A stretch of 64,000 nt of DNA from Alterisphingorhabdus sp038748365 (GCA_038748365.1 JBCDIZ010000001.1:62001-126000); one strand, 5' to 3'. Positions 1 through 7,987 are shown, counted from the first letter of the stretch. Notes: generated by a model from the letters alone, not told the origin. Program-made: numbers and translations.

Positions 1-1
1 C

Positions 2-55
2 GCGCGCATCAAAACGCTTCAGGGCGAGCGCGCCCGCAGTGCAGCACAGGCTTAA
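2..55 (+). CDS. rpmC: 50S ribosomal protein L29, C-terminal end (partial)
   Basis: The window opens inside a reading frame that ends at a TAA at 53-55. The 17 visible codons read ARIKTLQGERARSAAQA, which fits the tail of L29 (compare the family's usual ARIKTVL-type ending). The position directly before rpsQ is the normal place of rpmC in the S10/spc gene order. The start lies outside the window. Only the C-terminus is seen, so the call leans on position as much as on sequence. Confidence 0.8.
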   Translation, partial: ARIKTLQGERARSAAQA

Positions 56-67
56 AGGAGACATATT

Positions 68-337
68 ATGCCAAAACGTGTTCTGACAGGAACGGTGGTT
101 TCCGATAAGACCGACAAGACCGTCGTGGTAAAGGTTGAGCGCAAGGTGAAGCACCCGCTGTACGGGAAGATCATCCGCCTCTCCAAAAAGTATCACGCGC
201 ATGATGAGGAAAACACCTTTAAGGCGGGCGAGGTTGTCCGCATTGAGGAAACACGGCCGATTTCCAAGCTGAAAACCTGGAAGGTGCTCGACCGTGTGGG
301 TGGAACCCCGGACATCGCCGTTCAGGATAACGCCTGA
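68..337 (+). CDS. rpsQ: 30S ribosomal protein S17
   Basis: Encodes 89 residues of S17, a primary 16S rRNA-binding protein of the small subunit with an OB fold. The N-terminal stretch TGTVVSDKTDKTVVV and the KYHAHDE segment are typical of the family. A Shine-Dalgarno AAAGGAG lies just before the ATG, 12 bases after the end of rpmC. It is part of the spc operon, between rpmC and rplN. Length is normal for alphaproteobacteria. Confidence 0.97.
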   Translation: MPKRVLTGTVVSDKTDKTVVVKVERKVKHPLYGKIIRLSKKYHAHDEENTFKAGEVVRIEETRPISKLKTWKVLDRVGGTPDIAVQDNA

Positions 338-398
338 TTTTCGTTTTTAGGAACTGCCAGACAGGTTCTGGCAAGCCAGATAAGAAGGAACCGGATCA

Positions 399-767
399 AT
401 GATCCAGATGCAGTCTAATCTTGAGGTCGCGGATAATAGCGGCGCCAAGCGTGTGCAGTGCATTAAGGTGCTCGGCGGCTCAAAGCGCCGTTTTGCCAGC
501 GTCGGTGACATCATCGTCGTTTCGGTGAAGGAAGCAGCACCGCGCGGCAAGGTGAAAAAAGGTGACGTGCACCGTGCCGTCATCGTGCGCACCGCCAAGG
601 ATGTTCGTCGTGCAGACGGCACCGTCATCCGCTTTGACAGCAATGCTGCTGTGCTCGTCAACAAGAGCGACGAGCCGATCGGCACGCGTATTTTTGGCCC
701 CGTGGTTCGTGAACTGCGTGCCAAGAAGCACATGAAAATCATTTCACTCGCGCCGGAGGTACTCTGA
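399..767 (+). CDS. rplN: 50S ribosomal protein L14
   Basis: Encodes the full-length 122-residue L14, which binds 23S rRNA near the subunit interface. The N-terminus MIQMQSNLEVADNSGAK and the internal RRADGTVIRFDSNAAV are hallmark L14 sequences. The 61-base gap after rpsQ carries an AAGGAA ribosome-binding site before the ATG. Co-transcribed with rplX, which starts 2 bases after the TGA stop. Confidence 0.98.
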   Translation: MIQMQSNLEVADNSGAKRVQCIKVLGGSKRRFASVGDIIVVSVKEAAPRGKVKKGDVHRAVIVRTAKDVRRADGTVIRFDSNAAVLVNKSDEPIGTRIFGPVVRELRAKKHMKIISLAPEVL

Positions 768-769
768 CC

Positions 770-1090
770 ATGGGTATGGCAAAGATCAAAAAAGGCGATG
801 ATGTCGTCGTCCTGTCCGGCAAGGACAAGGGCAAGACCGGCAGCGTCACCCAGGTAATGCCGAAGGAAGGCAAGGTTGTTGTGTCCGGCGTCAATATGAT
901 CGCCCGTCACCGCAAGCCGACCCAGCAGAACCCGCAGGGTGGCATTGACCGCTATGAAGCACCGATGGCGATTTCCAAGGTTGCTGTTGCCGATCCCAAA
1001 AGCGGCAAGCCAACCCGCGTTCGCATCGAAGAAAAGGACGGCAAGAAGGTCCGTGTGGCCGTGAAGTCCGGGGAGACGATCGATGGCTGA
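770..1090 (+). CDS. rplX: 50S ribosomal protein L24
   Basis: Encodes L24 (106 residues), an early 23S rRNA-binding assembly protein with a KOW motif (KIKKGDDVVVLSGKDKGKTG near the N-terminus). Two in-frame ATGs are possible, 770 and 776; the second would give the common MAKIKKGD start. The 3' end overlaps the start of rplE by 8 bases, indicating translational coupling. Confidence 0.97.
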   Translation: MGMAKIKKGDDVVVLSGKDKGKTGSVTQVMPKEGKVVVSGVNMIARHRKPTQQNPQGGIDRYEAPMAISKVAVADPKSGKPTRVRIEEKDGKKVRVAVKSGETIDG

Positions 1091-1658
1091 TAAATATACC
1101 CCCCGCATGCGCCAGCGTTATGACGATGTCGTCGTCAAGGCGATGCAGGAAAAATTCAACTATGCCAATCCGATGGAAGTGCCACGTATCGAAAAGGTCG
1201 TGATCAACATGGGTGTTGGTGAAGCCAGCCAGGACAAGAAGAAAGTCGCAACGGCTGCTGCTGAAATGGAACTGATTTCCGGTCAGAAGCCGGTGATCAC
1301 CAAGGCAAAGAAATCCATCGCCGGCTTCAAGCTGCGCGAAGGTATGCCGATTGGCTGCAAGGTCACGCTGCGCAAGGAACGCATGTATGAGTTTCTTGAC
1401 CGCTTCGTCACCATCGCAATGCCGCGCATTCGTGACTTTCGCGGGCTGAACCCGAAGAGCTTTGACGGTCGTGGCAACTACGCCATGGGCCTGAAGGAGC
1501 AGATCGTGTTCCCGGAAATCAGCTATGATGCCATCGATACCGTTCGCGGCATGGATGTCATCGTGACCACAACTGCGAAGACGGACGATGAGGCCCGCGA
1601 ATTGCTGCGTCTCTTCGGCTTCCCGTTCCCGCAAGAAGAGGAACAGCAGGCGGCCTGA
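1083..1658 (+). CDS. rplE: 50S ribosomal protein L5
   Basis: Encodes L5 (191 residues), which binds 5S rRNA in the central protuberance. Recognisable segments are EKVVINMGVGEA and the central GLKEQIVFPEI. The ATG overlaps the end of rplX. Slightly longer than the E. coli protein (about 179) owing to a short acidic and glutamine-rich C-terminal tail. Long open frames on the opposite strand are shadows of the codon pattern. Confidence 0.98.
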   Translation: MADKYTPRMRQRYDDVVVKAMQEKFNYANPMEVPRIEKVVINMGVGEASQDKKKVATAAAEMELISGQKPVITKAKKSIAGFKLREGMPIGCKVTLRKERMYEFLDRFVTIAMPRIRDFRGLNPKSFDGRGNYAMGLKEQIVFPEISYDAIDTVRGMDVIVTTTAKTDDEARELLRLFGFPFPQEEEQQAA

Positions 1659-1711
1659 TAGGGCAGCAGCTGTTTCACCAGAGTTTTACTCAAGAAAGGT
1701 GAACTTAAGTC

Positions 1712-2017
1712 ATGGCGAAACTGAGTTCGATTAACAAAAACGAGAAGCGCAAGCGGATGGTGAAGAAATATGCCAACCGCTATGCCAAGCTGAAGGCGAT
1801 TGCGGCCGACACCTCGCTCGACGAAACCGAGCGTCTGATGGCCCGCCTGAAGATGGCGGAAATTCCGCGCAATGGTAACCCGACACGCGTTCGCAACCGG
1901 TGCAACACCACCGGTCGTCCGCGCGGTTATTATCGCAAGTTCGGCCTGTGCCGTATCGAGCTGCGCGATCTGGCCAATAAGGGCCTGATCCCCGGCGTAA
2001 CGAAATCCAGCTGGTAA
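1712..2017 (+). CDS. rpsN: 30S ribosomal protein S14
   Basis: Encodes S14 (101 residues), the long zinc-independent form: the RNRCNTTGRPRGYYRKFGL segment is present but the CxxC...CxxC zinc motif of the short form is not. S14 sits in the head of the small subunit. An AAGAAAGGTGA ribosome-binding region precedes the ATG. Normal spc position between rplE and rpsH. Confidence 0.98.
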   Translation: MAKLSSINKNEKRKRMVKKYANRYAKLKAIAADTSLDETERLMARLKMAEIPRNGNPTRVRNRCNTTGRPRGYYRKFGLCRIELRDLANKGLIPGVTKSSW

Positions 2018-2028
2018 GGATTTGCATC

Positions 2029-2424
2029 ATGGCATTTACCGATCCTTTGGGTGATATGCTCACCCGTATTCGCAACGGTCAGCAGGCCAAGAAGGACAGC
2101 GTTGTCTCGCCGTCTTCCAAGCTGCGTGCCCGTGTTCTCGATGTGCTGCAGCGCGAAGGCTATATTCGCGGCTATGCAGAAGAAGCGCTGGGCCAGCACA
2201 AGGGCCTGCGTATCGAGCTGAAATATTTTGAAGGCGAGCCTGCGATAAAGTCGCTGGCGCGCGTGTCCAAACCGGGTCGCCGGGTTTACAGCGGTTCGCA
2301 GGAACTGCCCCGTGTGCGCAACGGTCTGGGCATTACCATCGTATCCACGCCCAAGGGTGTTCTCTCTGACGCGGAAGCGCGTGAGCAGAATGTCGGCGGC
2401 GAGGTTCTGGCGGAGGTATTCTGA
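2029..2424 (+). CDS. rpsH: 30S ribosomal protein S8
   Basis: Encodes S8 (131 residues), which binds the central domain of 16S rRNA. In E. coli S8 is also the translational repressor of the spc operon; whether that holds here cannot be seen. Typical sequences are DPLGDMLTRIRNGQ at the N-terminus and STPKGVLSDAEAREQNVGGE near the C-terminus. Starts 11 bases after rpsN. Confidence 0.98.
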   Translation: MAFTDPLGDMLTRIRNGQQAKKDSVVSPSSKLRARVLDVLQREGYIRGYAEEALGQHKGLRIELKYFEGEPAIKSLARVSKPGRRVYSGSQELPRVRNGLGITIVSTPKGVLSDAEAREQNVGGEVLAEVF

Positions 2425-2426
2425 TC

Positions 2427-2960
2427 ATGAGCCGTATTGGTAAAAAGGCAGTGGCCATTCCGGCAGGCGTCAGCGCCAATATCGCTGACGGCATCCTGTC
2501 GGTCAAAGGCCCCAAGGGCGAGCTGACACTGCCGCTCTCGGACCAGATTGAATATAGCATTGGCGATGACGGCGTAGCCGTGAAGCCAGCGAATAATGGC
2601 AAGCAGGCCCGCGCATTTTGGGGCATGCAGCGCACGCTGGTGCAGAACCTGGTTACGGGCGTAACCGAAGGTTTCTCCAAGACGCTGGAAATCAACGGTG
2701 TTGGCTATCGTGCCAAGGTGCAGGGCAAGACGCTCAACATGCAGCTCGGCTTCAGCCACGATGTTGATTTTGCGATCCCTGAAGGCATCGACATCAAGAC
2801 GCCGGATCAGACCACGGTCGAAATCTCCGGCATGGACAAACAGAAAGTCGGCCAGGTGGCCGCAGAAATCCGCCGCTGGCGCAAGCCGGAGCCTTATAAA
2901 GGCAAGGGTATCAAATATCAGGGCGAATATATTTTCCGCAAGGAAGGGAAGAAGAAGTAA
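2427..2960 (+). CDS. rplF: 50S ribosomal protein L6
   Basis: Encodes L6 (177 residues), two related domains binding near the sarcin-ricin region of 23S rRNA. MSRIGKKAVAIPAGV opens the protein and the C-terminal RKPEPYKGKGIKYQGE signature is intact. The ATG lies 2 bases after the rpsH stop. Length is as expected. Confidence 0.98.
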   Translation: MSRIGKKAVAIPAGVSANIADGILSVKGPKGELTLPLSDQIEYSIGDDGVAVKPANNGKQARAFWGMQRTLVQNLVTGVTEGFSKTLEINGVGYRAKVQGKTLNMQLGFSHDVDFAIPEGIDIKTPDQTTVEISGMDKQKVGQVAAEIRRWRKPEPYKGKGIKYQGEYIFRKEGKKK

Positions 2961-2963
2961 GCC

Positions 2964-3314
2964 ATGGCGAAACTTTCTCTATTCGAAAAGCGGCGCCAGC
3001 GTGTGCGTACCGCTCTGCGCAAACAGGCCGCTGGCCGCGCGCGCCTTTCGGTGCACCGCACCGGTCGGCATATCTATGCCCAGATCATTGACGATGCTGC
3101 GGGCAAGACCGTTGCTTCAGCCTCTTCGCTGACCAAGGGCAGCAAGGACGCAGGCGCAACCTGTGAAGCCGCAGCCAAGGTCGGCAAGGATATTGCCGCT
3201 GCTGCCAAAAAGGCGGGCGTCACCACCGTTGTGTTTGATCGTGGCGGTTTTCTCTATCATGGCCGGGTAAAGGCGCTTGCTGACGCCGCCCGTGAAGGCG
3301 GACTGGAGTTTTAA
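2964..3314 (+). CDS. rplR: 50S ribosomal protein L18
   Basis: Encodes L18 (116 residues), a 5S rRNA-binding protein of the central protuberance. The arginine-rich RRQRVRTALRKQA near the N-terminus and the C-terminal VVFDRGGFLYHGRVKALADAAREGG are characteristic. It is closely packed between rplF (3-base gap) and rpsE (3-base gap). Confidence 0.98.
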   Translation: MAKLSLFEKRRQRVRTALRKQAAGRARLSVHRTGRHIYAQIIDDAAGKTVASASSLTKGSKDAGATCEAAAKVGKDIAAAAKKAGVTTVVFDRGGFLYHGRVKALADAAREGGLEF

Positions 3315-3317
3315 GCG

Positions 3318-4079
3318 ATGGCTGATGAAGTAAAAAAAGACGAAACCGTCGAAAACACCAACGACGCTCCGGCAACCGAAGCGGCTCCGGCTGCAGAAGC
3401 TGCTCCGGCGGAACAGGCTGCACAAGAAGCTGCACCTGCTGAAAATAAGCGCGGTGGTCGCAACGCTCGCGGTGAAGGCCGCGGTGGGCGCGGTGGTGGC
3501 CGTGGTCGTCGCAATGACCGTCGCAATCGCGATGAGGACAAGGGCGACGATCTGATCGAGAAGCTGGTCCATATCAACCGCGTTTCCAAGACGGTTAAGG
3601 GCGGTAAGCGCTTCGGTTTCGCTGCTCTGGTCGTTGTCGGTGACGGTTCGGGCCGGGTTGGCTTCGGTCATGGTAAAGCACGTGAGGTTCCTGAGGCGAT
3701 CTCCAAGGCAACCGCTGCCGCCAAGAAGAAGATGATCCGCGTGGCCCTCAAAGAAGGCCGCACGCTGCACCATGACGGCAAGGGCCGTTTCGGTGCCGGC
3801 AAGGTCACCGTGCGCACCGCACCTCCGGGTACCGGTATCATTGCCGGTGGTCCGATGCGTGCCGTGTTTGAAAGCCTGGGCGTTTCTGACGTGGTGACCA
3901 AATCGGTCGGCACCTCCAACCCCTATAACATGATCCGCGCCACCTTTGAGGCTCTGGGCGACCAGACTAGCCCCAAATCCGTGGCACAGCGTCGTGGCAA
4001 GAAGGTTGCTGACCTTCTGAGCCGTGGCGGCGCCAGCGCAGCCGAAGCAAAGGTTGACGCTGAAGCAATTACGGAGTGA
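3318..4079 (+). CDS. rpsE: 30S ribosomal protein S5 with a long N-terminal extension
   Basis: Encodes 253 residues, against about 167 for E. coli S5. The core starts near residue 78 (LIEKLVHINRVSKTVKGG) and carries the usual GRVGFGHGKAREVPEAI and GTGIIAGGPMRAVFE motifs. Before it lies a low-complexity extension: residues 1-43 are alanine, glutamate and proline rich, and residues 45-70 are rich in arginine and glycine (RGG type). S5 lines the mRNA entry channel and helps decoding accuracy. The start is supported by its position 3 bases after rplR. The role of the extension is unknown. Confidence 0.97.
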   Translation: MADEVKKDETVENTNDAPATEAAPAAEAAPAEQAAQEAAPAENKRGGRNARGEGRGGRGGGRGRRNDRRNRDEDKGDDLIEKLVHINRVSKTVKGGKRFGFAALVVVGDGSGRVGFGHGKAREVPEAISKATAAAKKKMIRVALKEGRTLHHDGKGRFGAGKVTVRTAPPGTGIIAGGPMRAVFESLGVSDVVTKSVGTSNPYNMIRATFEALGDQTSPKSVAQRRGKKVADLLSRGGASAAEAKVDAEAITE

Positions 4080-4086
4080 TTGAGCA

Positions 4087-4272
4087 ATGGCTGCTAAGAA
4101 AACCATCAAGGTGCGCCAGACCGGTTCGCCGATCCGCCGCCCGGACGTTCAGCGCAAAACGCTGATTGGTCTTGGTCTCAACAAGATGCACAAGACGGTC
4201 GAGCTGGAAGACACCCCTTCCGTGCGCGGCATGATCAAGAGCGTCAGCCATATGGTTGAGATTGTAGAATAA
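4087..4272 (+). CDS. rpmD: 50S ribosomal protein L30
   Basis: Encodes L30 (61 residues), a small 23S rRNA-binding protein. The TIKVRQTGSPIRRP opening and LGLNKMHKTVELEDTPSVRG centre identify it. It starts 7 bases after rpsE. Downstream, instead of the usual short gap to rplO, there is a 213-base gap filled by a palindromic repeat. Confidence 0.97.
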   Translation: MAAKKTIKVRQTGSPIRRPDVQRKTLIGLGLNKMHKTVELEDTPSVRGMIKSVSHMVEIVE

Positions 4273-4283
4273 AGAACAAACTC

Positions 4284-4429
4284 CTCTCCCTTTACGGGAG
4301 AGGATAGCGGCGCTTGTCGCAAAGCGACTAGCAAAGCTTGGAGAGGGAGCGAGGCCCTCTCAACTTCGACTAACCGCCTACGCCAAGGCTTCGGCGGTAA
4401 GTCTCCGTATCTCTCCCGTAAAGGGAGAG
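4284..4429. repeat. Palindromic repeat element, copy 1, inside the ribosomal protein operon
   Basis: The element is bounded by an exact 19-base inverted repeat: 4284-4302 (CTCTCCCTTTACGGGAGAG) and its reverse complement at 4411-4429. Each end can also fold on itself through CTCTCCC/GGGAGAG. Inside are further short stems (for example GCTTGTCGCAAAGCGACTAGC). It fills the gap between rpmD and rplO. It resembles the other GGGGAGG-type elements in this window in design but differs in its end sequence. It may modulate the operon mRNA by folding; this is inference. Confidence 0.85.
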
Positions 4430-4485
4430 AGATATCAGCGCGAAATCCCCGATAACCGGGCCAAGCATAGAGCGAGTGCAAGAAA

Positions 4486-4980
4486 ATGAAACTGAACGAA
4501 ATCAAAGATAATGAAGGCGCCCGTAAAGGCCGTATGCGCATCGGGCGCGGTATCGGTTCGGGCAAGGGCAAGACCGGTGGTCGTGGCCAAAAGGGTCAGA
4601 AGAGCCGTTCGGGCGTAGCTATAAAGGGCTTTGAAGGCGGCCAGATGCCACTTCACATGCGCCTGCCAAAGCGTGGCTTCAACAATCCATTCGGCAAGGA
4701 CTTTGCCGAAGTCAATCTGGGCATGATCCAGAAGTTTATTGACGCCAAGAAGCTCGATGCCAAAGGCACGATCGATCATGCAACGCTGAAGGCCGCTGGT
4801 CTGGCCCGTGGCGGCAAGGACGGTGTGCGTCTGCTGGCCAAGGGTGAGCTGAAGACTAAAGCGAACTTCGCTGTCGCTGGTGCGTCCAAGGCGGCTGTTG
4901 CTGCGGTTGAGAAAGCCGGCGGCAAGGTCGAAATTCTGGCCGCCAAGCCTGCGGCAAAGGCTGAAGAAAAGGCCGATTGA
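4486..4980 (+). CDS. rplO: 50S ribosomal protein L15
   Basis: Encodes L15 (164 residues), a late-assembly 23S rRNA-binding protein. MKLNEIKDNEGARK and the glycine-rich GRGIGSGKGKTGGRGQKGQK are diagnostic. The C-terminus is extended by an alanine and lysine-rich tail (about 20 residues) beyond the E. coli length of 144. It is separated from rpmD by a palindromic repeat and from secY by 229 bases with a terminator-like hairpin. Confidence 0.97.
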   Translation: MKLNEIKDNEGARKGRMRIGRGIGSGKGKTGGRGQKGQKSRSGVAIKGFEGGQMPLHMRLPKRGFNNPFGKDFAEVNLGMIQKFIDAKKLDAKGTIDHATLKAAGLARGGKDGVRLLAKGELKTKANFAVAGASKAAVAAVEKAGGKVEILAAKPAAKAEEKAD

Positions 4981-4982
4981 TC

Positions 4983-4997
4983 TGACAAGACTTGTCA
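4983..4997. other. Perfect short palindrome after rplO
   Basis: TGACAAG at 4983-4989 and CTTGTCA at 4991-4997 form a perfect inverted repeat around one central base, overlapping the region immediately after the rplO stop. It could be part of the 3' mRNA structure of rplO or a protein-binding site. No further support is visible. Confidence 0.4.
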
Positions 4998-5002
4998 AGC
5001 AG

Positions 5003-5041
5003 ACCCCGCATGCCGATATGGCCTTGCGGGGTTTTGCTTTT
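5003..5041 (+). terminator. Rho-independent terminator-like hairpin between rplO and secY
   Basis: ACCCCGCA (5003-5010) pairs exactly with TGCGGGGT (5025-5032), followed by a T-rich run TTTGCTTTT. The 3' arm and T-tract are repeated in tandem: the 18-base unit at 5026-5043 recurs at 5044-5059 over 16 bases. The site would end or attenuate transcription of the ribosomal protein operon ahead of secY, so secY-adk may have its own promoter in 5060-5209. Confidence 0.6.
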
Positions 5042-5209
5042 GGGCGGGGTTTTGCTTTTCTGGCCAATAGAGATGTGAATAACCTTTGTTGGGCGCTGTG
5101 ATAACTCGACAGTTCGGGGCAGGGCGGCTAGAAGCAAAGCGAAGTGATGATGACCAGCTTTTCACCGATGTAATGCGGTGCGGTTGTAATCTGTAAGGTG
5201 TTTTGAAAC

Positions 5210-6577
5210 ATGGCAACACGTGCCGATAATATCGCCAGCTCTTTCAGTCTGGCCAAATTCTCGCAAGCGACCGAATTGCGCAACCGTATCTGGTTCACCA
5301 TCGGTGCTTTGGTGATCTTCCGCCTGCTCAGCTATGTGCCGCTCCCGGGTGTTAACCCGACAGCATTGGCGCAGCTTGCAACGCAGACACAGGGCGGCGT
5401 GCTCGATATCTTCAACACCTTTTCCGGCGGTTCGCTCGAGCGCATGAGCCTAATCGCGCTGGGTGTTATGCCGTACATCACGGCCTCAATCGTGGTGCAG
5501 TTGGCGGCGGCCTTGTCGCCGACACTGGCCGCGATCAAGAAGGAAGGCGAGAGCGGACGCAAGAAGCTCAATCAATATACCCGCTATGGCACTGTAGGCC
5601 TGTGCGCGGTGCAGGGCTATTTTATCGCCGCCGGGCTTGAGACCTTCGCCTCGGCCAGTGGTGTGCAGGCGGTTGTCGATCCCGGCTTCACCTTCCGCAT
5701 CGGCGCGGTGATTTCGCTGGTTGGCGGCACTATGTTCCTGATGTGGCTGGGTGAACAGATCACCAGTCGCGGTATCGGTAACGGCATTTCGCTGATCATT
5801 ATGGCGGGCATTGTCGCGCAGATGCCGACATTCGTGTCGCAAATGTTCCAGCAGGGTCGTGAAGGCACGATCTCTGCGGGTCTGATCATCGGCATTATCG
5901 TGATGATTGTCGGCCTGATTGTCTTCATCTGCTTTATGGAGCGGGCCCAACGCCGGGTGCTGATCCAATATCCCAAGCGCGCGCAACAGCGTGGCGGCAT
6001 GCAGGCAGACCGCTCGCACCTGCCGCTCAAGGTCAATACGGCTGGTGTGATCCCGCCGATCTTTGCCTCATCGCTGCTGCTGCTGCCGCTGACGATCAGC
6101 CAGTTTGCCGGCAACAATGTTGATACCAGTACGTCATGGGGTTCGGTGCTACAGACGCTGAACTCTACGCTGCAGCATGGCCAGCCCGTCTATATGACGC
6201 TCTATGCGCTCGGTATCATCTTCTTCTGCTTCTTCTATACCGCCGTGGTGTTCAATCCGGAAGAGACCGCCGATAATCTCAAGCGCAATGGCGGCTTTAT
6301 CCCAGGCATCCGTCCGGGCAAGAACACCGCGACCTATCTCGATTATGTGCTTACGCGCATCACCGTGGTCGGCGCCGCTTATCTCGCCTTTGTCTGTGTT
6401 CTGCCAGAATATGTCATCGCGCAGACCGGCATCCCGCTGTTCTTCCTCGGCGGCACCAGCCTGCTCATTGTGGTCAATGTGACGGTCGATACCGTGACCC
6501 AGATTCAGAGCCACTTGCTGGCGCACCAATATGGCGATCTCATCAAAAAGGCTAAGTTGAAAGGTCGGCTGCGTTAG
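5210..6577 (+). CDS. secY: Preprotein translocase subunit SecY
   Basis: Encodes SecY (455 residues), the channel-forming subunit of the Sec translocon in the inner membrane. Ten hydrophobic segments can be followed along the protein. Family sequences include the early YVPLPGVNP, the GGSLERMSLIALGVMPYITASI region and the cytoplasmic loop RRVLIQYPKRAQ. Length fits alphaproteobacterial SecY. It lies downstream of rplO as in most bacteria, but after a terminator-like hairpin. It is followed by adk 54 bases later, the usual pairing. Confidence 0.98.
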   Translation: MATRADNIASSFSLAKFSQATELRNRIWFTIGALVIFRLLSYVPLPGVNPTALAQLATQTQGGVLDIFNTFSGGSLERMSLIALGVMPYITASIVVQLAAALSPTLAAIKKEGESGRKKLNQYTRYGTVGLCAVQGYFIAAGLETFASASGVQAVVDPGFTFRIGAVISLVGGTMFLMWLGEQITSRGIGNGISLIIMAGIVAQMPTFVSQMFQQGREGTISAGLIIGIIVMIVGLIVFICFMERAQRRVLIQYPKRAQQRGGMQADRSHLPLKVNTAGVIPPIFASSLLLLPLTISQFAGNNVDTSTSWGSVLQTLNSTLQHGQPVYMTLYALGIIFFCFFYTAVVFNPEETADNLKRNGGFIPGIRPGKNTATYLDYVLTRITVVGAAYLAFVCVLPEYVIAQTGIPLFFLGGTSLLIVVNVTVDTVTQIQSHLLAHQYGDLIKKAKLKGRLR

Positions 6578-6631
6578 CTATAGCATAAACCGTTCAGCAG
6601 TAACGGACGCATAAAATATAGGGGTAGGGCA

Positions 6632-7279
6632 TTGAATATCATCCTTTTGGGGCCTCCCGGGGCAGGCAAGGGTACACAGGCGCATAAGCTGGTCGAACAG
6701 CGCAACATGGTGCAGCTATCCACGGGCGATATGCTGCGTGCTGCGGTCAAGGCGCAAACGCCTGTTGGTCTGAAAGCCAAAGCGGTGATGGATGCCGGTG
6801 AGCTGGTTTCCGATGAGATCGTTTCGGCGCTGATCGGCGATGCGCTGGATGCTCTGGATGCCGATACCGGGGTGATTTTCGACGGCTATCCGCGCACTGC
6901 TGCACAAGCGCATTCGCTCGATGAGCTTCTCGAAGCACGCGGCCGCACCTTGCACCATGTTGTTGAGTTGGATGTCGATGTCGATGCGCTGATTGACAGG
7001 GTGACCGGCCGTTATACCTGCGCCACTTGTGGTGCAGGCTATCATGATCGCTACAAGCTGCCTGCAAAGCCCGGCATATGTGACTATTGTGACCATACCG
7101 AATTTAAGCGGCGTCCTGATGATAACGAACAGACGGTACGCACCCGGATGGAAGAATATCACGCCAAGACCGCGCCGATTCTGCCGATCTATGAGGAACG
7201 CGGCATTGTCAGCCGGGTCGATGGCATGGCCGATATGGACGGTGTCAGCGCTTCTATCGCCAAAATCCTCGACAGCTAG
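6632..7279 (+). CDS. adk: Adenylate kinase, zinc-type LID
   Basis: Encodes 215 residues converting ATP and AMP to two ADP. The P-loop GPPGAGKGTQ is at residues 7-16 and the NMP-binding STGDMLRAAV follows. The long LID domain carries four cysteines in a CxxC...CxxC arrangement (CATC and CDYC, roughly residues 130-153), so a structural zinc is expected. The start codon is TTG at 6632, fixed by homology of MNIILLGPPG. Unlike the common alphaproteobacterial order, rpsM-rpsK-rpoA-rplQ do not follow. Confidence 0.97.
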   Translation: MNIILLGPPGAGKGTQAHKLVEQRNMVQLSTGDMLRAAVKAQTPVGLKAKAVMDAGELVSDEIVSALIGDALDALDADTGVIFDGYPRTAAQAHSLDELLEARGRTLHHVVELDVDVDALIDRVTGRYTCATCGAGYHDRYKLPAKPGICDYCDHTEFKRRPDDNEQTVRTRMEEYHAKTAPILPIYEERGIVSRVDGMADMDGVSASIAKILDS

Positions 7280-7327
7280 GCTGTGACTTCCTAGGCTCTC
7301 CTCATGAAAAATAGGGAGGGGAGTCCC

Positions 7328-7987
7328 ATGCGTTTTGCCATTTTCCTAGCTGCCATAACCGCTGCGCTCACAAGCCCGGCCTTTGCTGAAGTTGAAAGCG
7401 TTGAGGCTTTCGGCTTTGTCACGGCTCACGAAGTCGAGGTCTCGACCGATCCGGACGAGACCTTTGCCATGCTGCGCAAGCCGGACAAATGGTGGTCAGC
7501 CGAACATAGTTGGACGGGCGATGCTGCCAATTTCTATATGGGCAGCCAGGCATCGGGCTGTTTCTGCGAGCAGATCCCGGCGGATGAACCCGATGGCCTG
7601 CGCGGCAGTGTCGAGCATATGCGTATCGTGTTTATCCAGCCCGGCAAGATGCTGCGCATGACAGGTGCCCTGGGACCGCTGCAATCCGAGGCCGTGGACG
7701 GTACCTTGACCGTCACTCTGGCTCCTACCGATGCCGGAACCAAAGTGAAATTCGAATATGTTGTCGGCGGCTATATGCGCCTGCCGCAGGACGTTATCGC
7801 CAGCGCTGTGGATAGCGTAATCGGCGAACAGGCATCGCGTTTCTCTATGGCACTGGGTCCGGTTGTTGAAGCACCTGAGGCTAATGGCGATGAGGATGCG
7901 GCCTCACCCGAGGATGACGCATCAGATGAAGTCTCGGATGATGCCGAAGACGAGGAAGAAGCAACGGTATCGGACGATTCAGAATAG
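7328..7987 (+). CDS. Exported SRPBCC (START-like) protein with an acidic tail
   Basis: Encodes 219 residues from the ATG at 7328, chosen because GGGAGGGGAG sits just upstream and the product begins with a clean signal peptide (MRFAIFLAAITAALTSPAFA). An in-frame ATG at 7304 is less likely. The mature part resembles the AHSA1/polyketide-cyclase-like SRPBCC fold (STDPDETFAMLRKPDKWWS, then GTKVKFEYVVGGYM), which binds hydrophobic ligands. The last 45 or so residues are strongly acidic, with many Asp and Glu, and probably unstructured. Function is unknown. It stands alone between adk and gdhA. Confidence 0.8.
   Translation: MRFAIFLAAITAALTSPAFAEVESVEAFGFVTAHEVEVSTDPDETFAMLRKPDKWWSAEHSWTGDAANFYMGSQASGCFCEQIPADEPDGLRGSVEHMRIVFIQPGKMLRMTGALGPLQSEAVDGTLTVTLAPTDAGTKVKFEYVVGGYMRLPQDVIASAVDSVIGEQASRFSMALGPVVEAPEANGDEDAASPEDDASDEVSDDAEDEEEATVSDDSE

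Noticed and set aside
347..1634. Long minus-strand open frames opposite rplN, rplX and rplE
   Set aside because: They are antisense to conserved ribosomal protein genes, have no homologous character and arise from codon bias.
4284..4429. CRISPR-like array from repeated GGGAGAG blocks
   Set aside because: Blocks are inverted rather than direct repeats, with no regular spacers and no cas genes.
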